From Tamarix chinensis (lineage: Eukaryota > Streptophyta > Magnoliopsida > Caryophyllales > Tamaricaceae): DNA of 64,000 bases. The DNA is taken from the NCBI GenBank assembly GCA_030549775.1, contig CM060175.1, positions 104,328,922 through 104,392,921 on the forward strand, given 5' to 3'. Numbering within the stretch: position 1 is the first letter of the stretch; each line of letters opens with the position of its first letter. A model generated the notes under the pieces. The model saw only the letters and a program-made list of their open reading frames with translations, was not told where the DNA came from and made no database searches. The position numbers and the translations under genes were made by a program. Below, piece after piece: positions 38,604 through 50,021 of the stretch.

Positions 38604-40383
38604 TCTACTTCTGTTATTTTCAGATCTGGAATGATTATCTTTACGGGACTTTCAGAAATGAAACTCCTCCCTTCTCGTTCATTTTGGTCTCCTCTTCTTC
38701 GTAGCTGCTGCATTATTGAGGAGGATGAGTGATGAGTGTCGTGGGGGAATTGAGCGAGAGTGTTTAATTAAATCCAGCCAGAAAATTTGCCCGCTCAACT
38801 CTCATGGGCTGTTTCTATATTTAGTACCTATCAATACTTCCGGAAACGGCAAACCCAAAGCCCACACGCATATACTTCACTACTTCCTTGTAAATTACTA
38901 GCAGCATTCTTCTCCTCCACTGCGATATATTATAATTATTTGAAACATCTCTCGTACTATGTACTCACCCCCACACGCTGAAAAAAAAAACATCTCATAT
39001 TATATGCCATTTGCTTTAAAATATATTCCTAACAATAATTTTTTTAAATAATCATATTTACTTTTGTTTTATAAGCATCGTGTAATCAGTTATATGATAA
39101 ACATGGTACGACTGATGTCATGTCAATTTGAGATATACTTCTCATTATTTTGTCAACCTCCATAAATCTTCCTTTTCTTTTTTTTTAGTTATGTCACAGC
39201 TACACGGTGAAGATGTACTTTGTCTTTAGTTTTTCAAAGGCAATAACATTTACTTTTGCCTTTTTCATAGCATGGCCAGCAATTTTCTTTTTCTTTTCTT
39301 TTATTTTTTAAAATCACCGGTTTGAAGAAATCATTTTAATTTGAGTTATATTTTTTTAATTAACTTTTTTTATAAATAAATATTCTTATTGCTATACTTC
39401 TAACTTAAAAAAAAATAATTTATTACTTATACCGATGTTGTTTCACCATCTTTTTATAAATTTTTAGTTATATTTCACCGTAATTAATTATAATATTAAC
39501 TTTATTTTTTTTTGTTATATTTTATTAATACTAGTTCATATGTTTTGTAATAGTATTTGATCATAGTACGTCTCATTATTTTTTTATTGATACTTGTATA
39601 ATTTATTATTTTTATACTTATATTTTACCATAAATAAAAATCATATTGAAAGTATAACAACATAGTGTGTTTATATATAGTGAAAATTCTTTGAAATACT
39701 TTGGTATATTTCTTTATTTTTTTCAATAGGTAAAATTAAAGGATAATTCATTTTCTAAAATTGTAAACAAAAATAAATAAATAAAAAGTTAGACTTTGAA
39801 AAAAAAAACATACCGACGTATCAAAGTTTCTCAATTTGTAGTAACCGGTTATACTATTGTCATGGTGAAGTACACTAGGTTAGATCTCATGTGAATATTT
39901 TAAAAGAAAATTTATAAACTTTCCGTAACTTTAAAAATTTCCCAAATGATAAATTTTACAGCTTCAACAAACTGTCATGTGATTTTTTAGAATTTTGAAA
40001 AGTCTCTAAGCGTAAAGCCAGAAACGACAAATCTCAACGATATACGTACGAATAATATCTCTCTCTGCTCCTTCCTCATCATGATACTCGTGTACTTCAA
40101 CTATTTACAAATTATTCGGCCTACAATTTAAAAACTCTTTATTTGAATTTTTATTTTTATGGGCATCCAAATAATTAGTTTAAAGGTACCGAATAATTAT
40201 AAAAGTGAATTAGTTTATCATTATTTCGATTCAAAAAGTTTATCAATCTTATCCTTAAAATTTATGAATGCCTTGGTTAAATTTAAATTTCATGGGTTAC
40301 TAATAATATGTCATGCTAGTCTATTGTAATTTTTTTTATCCATAACTTGTTTATTGTATGACAAAATGTCAAAATCTCAGTTT
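38604..40383. other. AT-rich intergenic DNA, no gene
   Basis: Many T and A homopolymers, no supported feature. Confidence 0.5.
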
Positions 40384-40935
40384 CATTTGGAGCGGGCTTA
40401 CCCCTCCGAGGGTTGAACTTATCGCTTGGTTTGCGGTCCAATAGAAACTTAATACCAAGGATAGGTTAGCTAGATTACATGTTGTGGAGTTGGAGGACAC
40501 AGGGCGCCCTCTTTGTTTGCTTGAAAGAGAATCGGTGGACAATGTGTTTCTTCACTGTATTATAGCAAGAAAGATATGGTACGCGATCAGTGAGTGGCTT
40601 GGTGTTACATGGGTGATGTCAGGATCTATTGATACGCATGCTTATGCATGGTTTGGCTTCACAGGAGTCGGGATGATGCGGGATCTCTGGCGTACAGCTT
40701 TCTATGCTATAATTGGTGTCATATGGGAGTATAGAAATAAAGTCGTGTTTGATAACTACAAAGTGTGCGATAGGTGGCTTCTCCTGTTTATTAAAGTTTG
40801 GATAGGCTCTTGGATTAAGGCGAATAGACGTGGGTTTCCTTATCGTATCCAGGAAGTGGTCCACAATGTTAAAGCTTTCTTGTAAGGATGCTTTTGTTAT
40901 TTGGGATTACTCCCTTATTTATCAAAAAAAAAAAA
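40384..40935 (+). pseudogene. LINE 3' end (zf-RVT region and poly-A tail), 5'-truncated
   Basis: Translation gives WSGLTPPRVELIAWFAVQ-like text with a stop, then RPLCLLERESVDNVFLHCII and ARKIWYAISEWLGVTW in the 40484-40885 frame. This is the zf-RVT pattern at the end of plant L1 proteins (W...PPKVE.F.W...., LC..E.ESV.HLFLHC...R.+W). The following FYAIIGVIWEYRNKVVFDN (family: W.IW..RN...F) and the stop at 40885 complete the C-terminus. A run of twelve A (about 40921-40933) after a short 3' tail fits a LINE poly-A end. The reverse transcriptase itself is missing, typical of 5' truncation. No convincing target duplication was found. Confidence 0.75.
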
Positions 40936-42689
40936 TAAGGAACGAGCGTAGGGAGTACAAACTTTCTTCATTATTTGCTACCTTTTTTTTAATGCCTATT
41001 ATAATTTCATCACACTTTCTTGTTAATCAAATTATCATCACTCCTCTCTAATCGATCTTCGCAGCACCTTTTCCCTTCTTAAACCTAACAACATCTACAA
41101 ATTTAAAACACTCAATTTCTCTTATTAAACTTAATCACATTACTAAATATTTGTATTTTACATTACTTAATTTTTAGTATAATTTAAATGTACATATTGT
41201 CACGTCAACTCACATCTCTCTTACTTTTCTTTCTTCTTTTCTCAACTAGGTTGCCTAATATTTTTTTAGGTATCCCACCTTTTGCCTTAAATTTGAGGCT
41301 TGTAGCCGTGGAACTAGACTTTGTCATCATGTAATTTTCTCATCTTCAACGCACTTATCATTAAAGATAATACATCATTTTTATATTTTGATAATATTTT
41401 TATTTTGAGTTTATGGGTTTCACAATTAACAATAATAATTTATTTATTTTTATAACTCTTGCCAGAAGTTCATTCATTCATTAATTGACCATTTATTTTG
41501 TCTCCTTTTTTTAAAAAAGAATTATAAATATAAATATTCAATGCAAGTACTCTAAATTGAAAGTTTAACCAACTTATAAAATGACAACATAACATAAAAT
41601 ATTTTCAATATTTAAATTTACCAATGTATATATAAGGTGGTCTATTTTAATTCCTTGGATTTTGTAATAATAATACTAACGAATATGGTAACTACTTTAA
41701 TAAATAAATAAATACATTTAAATGTGGCCAAATATTGCTAACAGGATTCATACTTGGTTTTACTATGTATATAGAAGAGTAGCCCATCATTTCACTACAA
41801 AAATTTACGAGAAACATTAATAAGATTTAGAATATAATAGCTTCTGAAATTCTATCCATAATTGATACAAATGACACTAAAATATTCAAACCGATGACCC
41901 TCTACCAACATATACCATGGTGTCCTTCCGGTGAACCAAGTGAAAGACACTACAGTATAATATGATAGAATGGGACTTAACTTGTAATCCAATGGTGCCT
42001 CGTGACACCGCTTATTACACATAGCTCTGCTGCAAAGCTCCCTACTAATTTACTCTAAATTTAAGGCACCTCAAATTTAATATTAAAAAAAATTAACAAC
42101 AATGTAGATGCTCTAAGAACGCCTGCATCGTCAATACAATTGGGGGGTGTGTAATTTGTTCTTCTTATTAATATATCCTCTTACATCCTTGGAGACAAGA
42201 GTGGAAAAAGGACAATAGTTTTTCTTTGAAGCTTTGTTGAGGTTCTCAAAAAGTAGGGAACAAACATAATTGGGTAAGAAGAAAGAACCGAGGGGGAGGG
42301 AGGGAGGGCTCAATAATTAGTAATTGATAAAGCTGTATAGTTTACCACTATATTGAGAATACAATGTGAGAGGATAAAAATATGAGCTAGTGGAAAAATA
42401 AAAGATAAATATTATTTAGTATGTTCTAGAAAAGGATAAGAGTTAAAATGGAAGGCAAGTATACACATTACTAGAATTAAGTCATGTCAACTTTTTACCC
42501 CTATAGTTTCTAAAATGATAGTAAAAGAACACAGTATTTTTAAGATAAATAATAATCTACATAATGGACTCCATACAAGTATGTAACAAGTTTATACAAA
42601 TTTTAACCCTTTTTTCCTCACTTTGTTATCAGCTTGGATTATATTAGATCAAATCATATCAATATCTCTTATATCAAATCAAATAATAG
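40936..42689. other. Intergenic DNA, no gene
   Basis: AT-rich. A CACTACAAAAA at 41792 resembles a CACTA terminus but no matching end is visible. A G-quadruplex motif at 42292-42308 is reported as a finding. Confidence 0.4.
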
Positions 42690-43156
42690 AAACTATTATT
42701 TTTATAAATAAATTATACATAATAATAATGATAATAATAATAAAAAAAAAATAATATCATTGAAAATTATATGATTATTAATGAAAATGATAACACTATT
42801 AAAAATAAATAATAATTTTAAATTTATTAATTTTAGTATTATCCTATTATTATTACATTTATTATTATATTATTTGTAAAAGTATTATTAATTAAATTAG
42901 TTATATCTATTAGTTCTATTATGTAAGAATAACAATAATAATTATAATAAGAAGAAGGAGAAGAAGAAAAATAAAATTGTATTATCAACAATATAATTAC
43001 AATTAATATTTTCTTGATTATCATATTATTTATAAAATTATTATTACTTATAAGAAGTAAATCTATTAATACTATTATCTAAAATAATGATAATATTATT
43101 AATCTTTAGAATAATGATATAATCATAATAAAGTTTCTAATAATTATAATAACATC

Positions 43157-43187
<31 letters not shown>

Positions 43188-43520
43188 TAAATATTACGAA
43201 ATTTATAATTATATTATGATTATATTACAAAATACTATGATTGTTATGATTATTTTAATTTATCATAATATTAATATTATTAATAATATATTAACAATTT
43301 TTATAAATATTTTTTATCACAATATAATGATATTATGACTATTGTATTAACTATTAGCATAAATATAATTATAATTTTTAATATATTTTTAATAATATTA
43401 ATGGCATGATAAATTAAAATAATAAGTATAATAATACTAAATAGAATTCGTATTTTTATTATTAAAAATAGTTATCATCATATTATTATATTTGTTGTTG
43501 CTGTTATTGGTATTATGATA
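42690..43520. repeat. AAT/ATT-rich low-complexity block
   Basis: More than 800 bases dominated by degenerate AAT, ATT, TAATAT and GATAAT units, with short perfect (AAT)n runs (near 42720-42740 and 43165-43182). Almost no C or G. It looks like a very old expanded trinucleotide repeat. Confidence 0.7.
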
Positions 43521-45724
43521 TGTTGCTTTAATTATTTGATTAGAACAATACTACTTAAATGAGATTAGAAAATTTAGGGGAGGGAAATAGGGTTTAATTT
43601 GATTCTAATAAATTTCATTTAATCCAGAGTAATAATTTGCTGTACACGTCGTTAATTTAAAGAGAATGATGTCATGTCACACGACTCACACCAACACCTG
43701 GAAACGCACAACATTTAAAAAAAAAAAAAAAGAAAAAAAAGGGTAAGTGCAGGATATGATTCCTACTGTTTCCTCCAATCGGCATTCGGCATTGGCTACA
43801 GTAGCAGTAGGCTAGTAGCTAGCCAGTACTGAATCATTTTAGACGCCCCAGGGGCAGGGGCCCCCACGTTCTAATGCATGGGTTAATAATTTTATTTCTC
43901 TTATCCGGGTTTGTGGACAACCCCGCCTTCAATTATTGATGGCACATTCTTGGTCTTGGGTGCTCTGAACAAAGATATGTAATAAAGCCGTTCTAAATTC
44001 CAATCGTATAACTAATATCTAGGATCGATGTGTCATGTGTCGGTATAATAGCATATGTATATGCACCGTGATGATGGCTCTTCATTGTAGCTCTTTCATC
44101 GGGACAACAAACTACAGCTGCTGGTGGTTATTTTATCTCCTCATGATGCATGGAGAAGCATCGACGATCATTCACTGCAGCTCGATTCCCTCGCCCCTTT
44201 TATTTATTTATTAGGCTTCCTATGGCATGCATAATAATTAATAAATAGATATGTAAGTGAATGATATATTTTTTTTTTCAAATATTCTGATGTTTAACCT
44301 CTTATTTTACAAGTAATTAATGTTTTACATAATCTCAACTAGAAATCTTTTCAATTTAATTAAATATGGCTCAGCCACCTTTTACAAATAAAAAATTTAC
44401 ATTGGTTTAATTTTAACATCATGAAGAAAGTTTTTTTTTTTTTTTGCATCTAATACAAAATCCTAAAAATTATTAGAAAATTTGGGATATATTTAATAAA
44501 TTTTCTATCAATTTTTTTGTTTAAATAGATTTTCAAAACAATAATACCATTTTTTCATAAAAACTTTCCAATATTTTAGAAATATATTCAATTTTAAAAA
44601 ATTTACTATTTTTTTTCAACTTGTACAAAAAAAAAAGATTTTTGTGCTTTCTAAATATTCATTACCAAGAATCATGACGATTGCAATAAACTTAATATAA
44701 TTTAACTTTATCAATGCAAAGGGTATCTAGGTTATAATAATTTGAAATATGAAGATATTTAAATGAAATTATTCTTAACATGAGATAGTATTACAATAAT
44801 ACAACCATTGTCAGAAGGTGAGTGATATTTTTTGACTTTAGACAGCGATTATAAGTTCAAACTACCGTCAAGTATAAAGTGCGATATTTTTTTGGGAATA
44901 GATGACAGTTTCAACTTTTAAACATCACCTATAACTATCAAGATTTTTTTTTCATTCTTTAAGTTTTGACATATAAGCTAGCAAGCCTTATTTTAACATT
45001 ATAATTTGCATGAACTCATAGAGAGCTAACATGCAAAGTAATTATTTCGCTTTGTATTACACCATTATTACTTCATCTACCTCTTCCTTTTTCCTCTCCA
45101 TAGGACACCCCATAGCCGCTGCCAGCCTTCCTTTTTCTTTTTCACTTATCGTCAATGTTATTCCATTATAGGTTTAGATTTTTGGTCTTTGCTCTTCTTA
45201 ATTATTTACCTAATATATATTACCTATTTTTTACTATAATTTGACTAATTAATATTTCATTGTGCTTCTTTATTATTGTTATGTCATGTGTTTTATATAT
45301 TTCTAGAAGTGTAACTTTAATATAGTTATTTTTGTTGTTCGTGTATTATATGAGAAACATTTGCATTATTAACTATATATACACGCATACACACACACAC
45401 ACACACTAAGCTATGTACATTTTATATATATTTGGCTTGCAAATCATTATCCTAGTTGTTTACAAATTATTTTGCTTAAATTTGTCTTTAATACAATATA
45501 TAATGGATTGATCTTAGGTATACTCTAGTGCATTTGTCGTTACTTGCAATATATCTTAGGTATATAGATAGTGTAGATAAATTTCAAAATTTTGGGGTTT
45601 CATATGCCATAGATCCCTTACAGAGATAATACCCTTGTATCTATTGTGGCAACAGTAAGAAAAAAGGGGTCATATAAATATGAGATCATCTTACTATGCA
45701 TTAATTCTATAGAAGTGACACTAA
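43521..45724. other. Intergenic; GC-richer patch and possible CACTA subterminal repeats
   Basis: The part at 43650-44200 is GC-richer (for example GGGGCAGGGGCCCCCACG near 43850) but has no ORF. At 44815-44945 there are short motifs such as GACAGCGATTATAAG, AAACTACCGTC and GATGACAGTTTCAAC that resemble CACTA subterminal repeats. Similar motifs recur at 49180-49290, so these may flank the TNP2 element. A short (AC)n lies at 45388-45407. Confidence 0.35.
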
Positions 45725-48515
45725 TTGGATATGACATGGAGAATCCATCGATGTCCAACTAGTTATGCTGACGGGGATGATTTTGTATATGATGACTATG
45801 CTAACATAGAATACTTGACAAATAATTTAGAAGAACATTTCATAAACTCATTTGAAAAGTTTGAAAAGTTAGTCAATGATTTGGAAGTGCCCTTGTATGA
45901 CGGTTTGACTAAGTTTAAAAAATTATTGGTCATGTTACTACTATACAACCTCAAAGTGGCTAATGGATGGAGTGACACTTCTCTTCTCGATTTGCTGAAA
46001 GAGATACTTCTGAAGGATAATGTACTCCCTCCCTTGACATATAAAGCAAAGAAGATTTTTTACTCTATTGGCTTGAATTATGAAAAAAATTCATATACTT
46101 CCTAATGATTGAGTTTCATAAGGTAATGAATATGTATTATTGAATTCATGCCTTAAATGTCAAATGTCACAATTTAATAAGTCTAAGGTTTCTAACTAGG
46201 TGTTGTGGCACTTTCCAATCATATTAAGATTCTGGTGTATATTTAGTAATGGAGAGAATGCTAAAAGTCTTATGTGGTATACAAAAGAGAGGACTTCTAA
46301 TGGTAAGCTTAGATATCTAGCCAATTCTCCTCAGCGGAAAGATGATTGATACTAAATTCCTTGAATTTTATCATGAAGCTAGGAATTTACATCTTACACT
46401 TTGCAATGATGGAATGAACCATTTCAATGATAACACAAACTATAGTTTATGGTTGGCTATCGTGGTGAAATATAATCTCCATCCTTCATTGTGCAAGAAA
46501 AAAAATGGATGATATTATCTTTTCTTATATTATGTCCAAATCAACCTAGTAATGATATTGATATTTATATATCTCCCTTGTTGAGGATTTGAAGTATATG
46601 TGGGATCATGGGGTTCAAGTGTTTTTTGCACATGTCTAAGAGTCATTTAACTTGAGAGACATGTTATTTTGCACAATAAATGATTCTCTAGCATAGGATA
46701 GTCTTTATTATTATAGTGTGCATTATTGTGCAAAATAACATGTCCAAGATAGGTGATTTTCTATTGGTGAAGAAAACACAGATGTTGTCCGGTTATCGAA
46801 GAGCAAGAAAATCACCTATCTTAGACATTGTAAGTTATTGCCTACTAATCATTATTATTATAGGTCAAGAAAAACATTTACTGGAAAATTTGAAGAAACA
46901 AGAGCTCCAAAATAACTCATGGGACTCCAAATATTTCAAAAATTGAGGATATTAAATGTGTCTTTTGAAAAAAAAAGAAAAAAGAAAATAGTTCCAATTA
47001 TGGGTGGAAGAAGAGGTTAATATCCTTTGACGTTTTTATATTGGAAACACTTATTTGTGTGACACTATCTTAATGCGATGCAAATTGAGAAGAGTGTATC
47101 TAAAGAAGACCAATGATGACACCAATTCTAGGTTTGACCTTTTTGATATGGGTATATGAACATAATTATATCACTAGAAAGTAGAGAATATGAATTTTTT
47201 ACCTCCTGCATATTATACTCTTTCTAGAAAAGAGAATTTTTCTTTGTGTGAGTATGTGAACAAAGTCAAGGTTATGAAGGCCTATTCATCAAACATATAG
47301 AATCTTATTTCAATGAAATATTCAAATTTAGTGTGAATGAAATCACACGACTATCATATTCCCATTCATTAATTATTATCGGTAGCTATACACTATATTT
47401 TTCCCAATCATGTTCATAGTGACAACATTCAATTTTATTTCTTTATAAAGGTAATATGTACTAATGTTATTAACCCTTATAGGTTGGACACATTGTAGGA
47501 ATATATTGTGATTATATTTTTTCAAGCCGAGATGCACGTCCTTCCATCTTTCTTTAAGATCACGATACTTTTAACCATGCACTTGGTAAAGATGGTTAGA
47601 TTTTGTAGGTCAATTCATGTGTATTGGATGTATCCATTTGAAAGGTACATGAAGTTAAAATGCTATGTAAGGAACCCAAATAGGTTAAAAGGATGTATTG
47701 TAGAGGCTTATCAAGTAAAGAAGGTGACTGAATTTTGTTGTGAGTTCTTACTTGATACTAATACTGTAGGTATTTATCAACCATGACATTCAAATATATT
47801 AGATGAATAAAAATGGAATAAGAGATTTTGGGTGCTCAAGATTGAGGATTCTAACGTATTGAGATAAGATTTCTCATATGTTATTAATGACACTCATGAT
47901 GTCTAACCATTTTTGCAAAAACACGTTGATATGATTAGGGCTTCCAATCCATCCATAAGTAAGAAATGTTTACTAGAGGAACACAATCATTTATTTTCTA
48001 ATCGGTTGGAATCATCAATGTTTAATATCGTTACTAAATTTTATTGGTTATCACATCCCCTCTTCAAGAATTATTGTGTTAAAACTCATATATGATTGAT
48101 GGTAATACGTTTTACATAAAAGATTAAGATGAGAAGAGTACCATGCATAATAATGGTGAGAGTATAGTATCTAAAGCTTTGTAAGTGGCAAATGCTAGAG
48201 GAAAAAAATCTTATTTATGAATCCATAATGTACTAAATGGTGATTTGGTGTATATGGATGTTAGATTACACCTCCTTTAGGATTCCTTTATTCTATTCAA
48301 ATAGGCTGACAATCAAAATGGTGTTTCTACTAAAGAAGCAGGGTTTACAATGGTGGATCCTTCTAGACTTAGTAATATAATAGACTCATTTATGTTAGCC
48401 TCACAAGGAAAACATGTGGTCTATGTTACTAATCCAACTGATAAACTATGGTTCATAATCTTATCATCAAAGAAATGGGATGATAACATATAATGAGAGA
48501 ATGCGTTGGATATAA
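45725..48515 (+). pseudogene. CACTA (En/Spm) TNP2-type transposase pseudogene
   Basis: Blocks of the plant TNP2 transposase appear in order on the plus strand. They are SYADGDDFVYDDYANIEYL and YKAKKIFYSIGLNYEK (45725-46105), LWHFPIILRF (about 46200), FLILCPNQPSNDIDIYISPL (46510-46580), RDMLFCTINDSLA (46650-46690), YYRSRKTFTGKFEE (about 46860), YWKHLFV.HYLNAMQIEKSV (47040-47095), VHVYWMYPFERYMK-like text with CYVRNPNRLKGCIVEAYQV (47508-47786), then EEHNHLFSNRL (47913-48095) and a C-terminal VYVTNPTDKLWFIILSSKKW (48420-48480). Family matches include SGPKQPGNDIDVYL, YWKHLLVRHNLDVMHIEKNV and WMYPFERFM. Numerous stops and shifts show it is dead. Terminal CACTA repeats were not located. Confidence 0.85.
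46659..46823. repeat. Composite inverted duplications inside the TNP2 pseudogene
   Basis: A 20-base segment at 46659-46678 recurs perfectly inverted at 46724-46743. The adjoining 46745-46762 recurs inverted at 46806-46823 with one mismatch. The inserted piece 46724-46762 is thus a reverse-complement mosaic of sequence on both its sides and interrupts the TNP2 reading. Confidence 0.8.
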
Positions 48516-49309
48516 ACCTATCTTTCTCGTCAAATATTGATGATTATTTATGACATTTATGTGTGAGATGATTAAAAAAAAGGGTTTCATATACTTGATC
48601 TAACCTTGTGCATAAAAAAGGTAGATGTCTCACTATAAAGCATCATGGACGAATGATATATATAAATATAATATAAAGCATTTTAATATCACGAATTTTG
48701 GGAAACATGCTTTAATTGTTGAAATTATATATCAATGGCATATACTTATGATAAGTGCATTGTTAAAATTTATGATTGGTTTAATTTAAGTATGTCATTT
48801 GATGGTCATGATAAAGATGTCAATTCAATGAATCCATAAGAAAAGCTTTTGTTACCTAGCTTGGTATCTTCATTGCACAACATAGAGTTCTTTCTAAGCC
48901 CATAAAAAATGGAGAGAACAAGTTGATAACAATGACATTCATTTGTGATAAATGCCTTGTTATAAAATGCATGTCTATTTCCTTTATTTTTTTTACCATC
49001 TATTCATTTGTGAGAAATTATGAAAGGTTTTAAATGGTGACTATATAATAATATCTTTGTTTATGGACACACATAGATAAATTTTATAGCTTAAAACCAA
49101 TGTTTATAAAATAATAAAAGATAATGGTAAGAATTTTGAAAATAATTATTATTCAAAATAATCATATGTCTGAGATTATAGATAACAGTTTTAAGTCACA
49201 ACTAACGTCTATACTCTCCAATAAAGCACCATTTTTAACTTTTTATTTCATTATAAATAGTTGTATTTTGAATCATCATCCATAGTATAAATGGTTTTAA
49301 CTTGCATGA
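48516..49309. other. 3' part of CACTA element and intergenic DNA
   Basis: Follows the TNP2 C-terminus. No clear second gene. Motifs GATAACAGTTTTAAGTC and ACTAACGTCTA at 49180-49215 echo those at 44.8-44.95 kb and may be subterminal repeats. No TAGTG end recognised. Confidence 0.3.
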
Positions 49310-50021
49310 TCTATATATTTTGTCAACTTTATCTATGCCTCTATTTGTGATGGTGAAAGTACCAATGCCCTATATAGTCATGGGCTACACAACCTGCAAA
49401 AATCATGTTGGGATTAGTCTTAAAACTTCCACCTACATCCACTTTAAGTACACCTATTAGCAATTACTCCCATCAATGGGCATGCAGCCTTATTCTACCC
49501 ATGGATAGTTGCACGTCAAAGATAGTATTCCGCACTCAAAGTTCATTCCTCCAATTAATGAGATGGCATAAACATTATCAATATTTGTATTCGCAAACAC
49601 CTTGTGATTTATCCAAAACCAAATATGCTAGAAAGACCCTATAAACATCCTAACCCAAGGTGGGTCTAGTATCTTGAGGCTTATCTTCTGGCACAAATTA
49701 CACTAAAACTATTATATATAGTTGCCTTTGAAAAAAAAATATAAGCAAATTTAATGGGTATTTGGTAGTATCAAATCTATTTACTAACCAAACAATCATG
49801 TAGCACATGAATATAATCTTCCAGACTATGATCACAAGTAGCACATAACACATCATCAAAAAATATTCTACTAACCCCTTTCACACTTATAAAGAGTTTA
49901 TCTTGACCTACTGCTTGACCTTAAAACACGAAATTAATCTCAAACAAGGTGATGAAGGAGTGTCATTCTTGGTGAGCATGACATAAGTCAACTTAATAGG
50001 GAAGAATCTACTAGGATTATG
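49310..50021 (-). pseudogene. LINE C-terminal remnant (zf-RVT and RNase H), part downstream of the nested repeat
   Basis: On the minus strand the text includes KLTYVMLTKNDTPSS, CDHSLEDYIHVLHDCLVSK (zf-RVT, C..C...ED..HVL.DC), RVFIGSF.HIWFWINHKVFA and near the end VGGSFKTNPNM...AGCVAHD (family: VDGSFKTNP..AGCGGV.RD), the start of the LINE RNase H domain. Frames are broken. The upstream part of the same element appears to lie at 52771-53205, so copy C of the solo-LTR-like repeat (50022-52770) interrupts it. Confidence 0.7.

Noticed and set aside
41792..41803. CACTACAAAAA as a CACTA transposon end
   Set aside because: No partner terminus, no 3-bp duplication and no subterminal repeats next to it.
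44130..44180. Possible miR164-like segment (TGGAGAAGCA)
   Set aside because: Only the first ten bases match; the rest differs and I see no complementary arm for a precursor.
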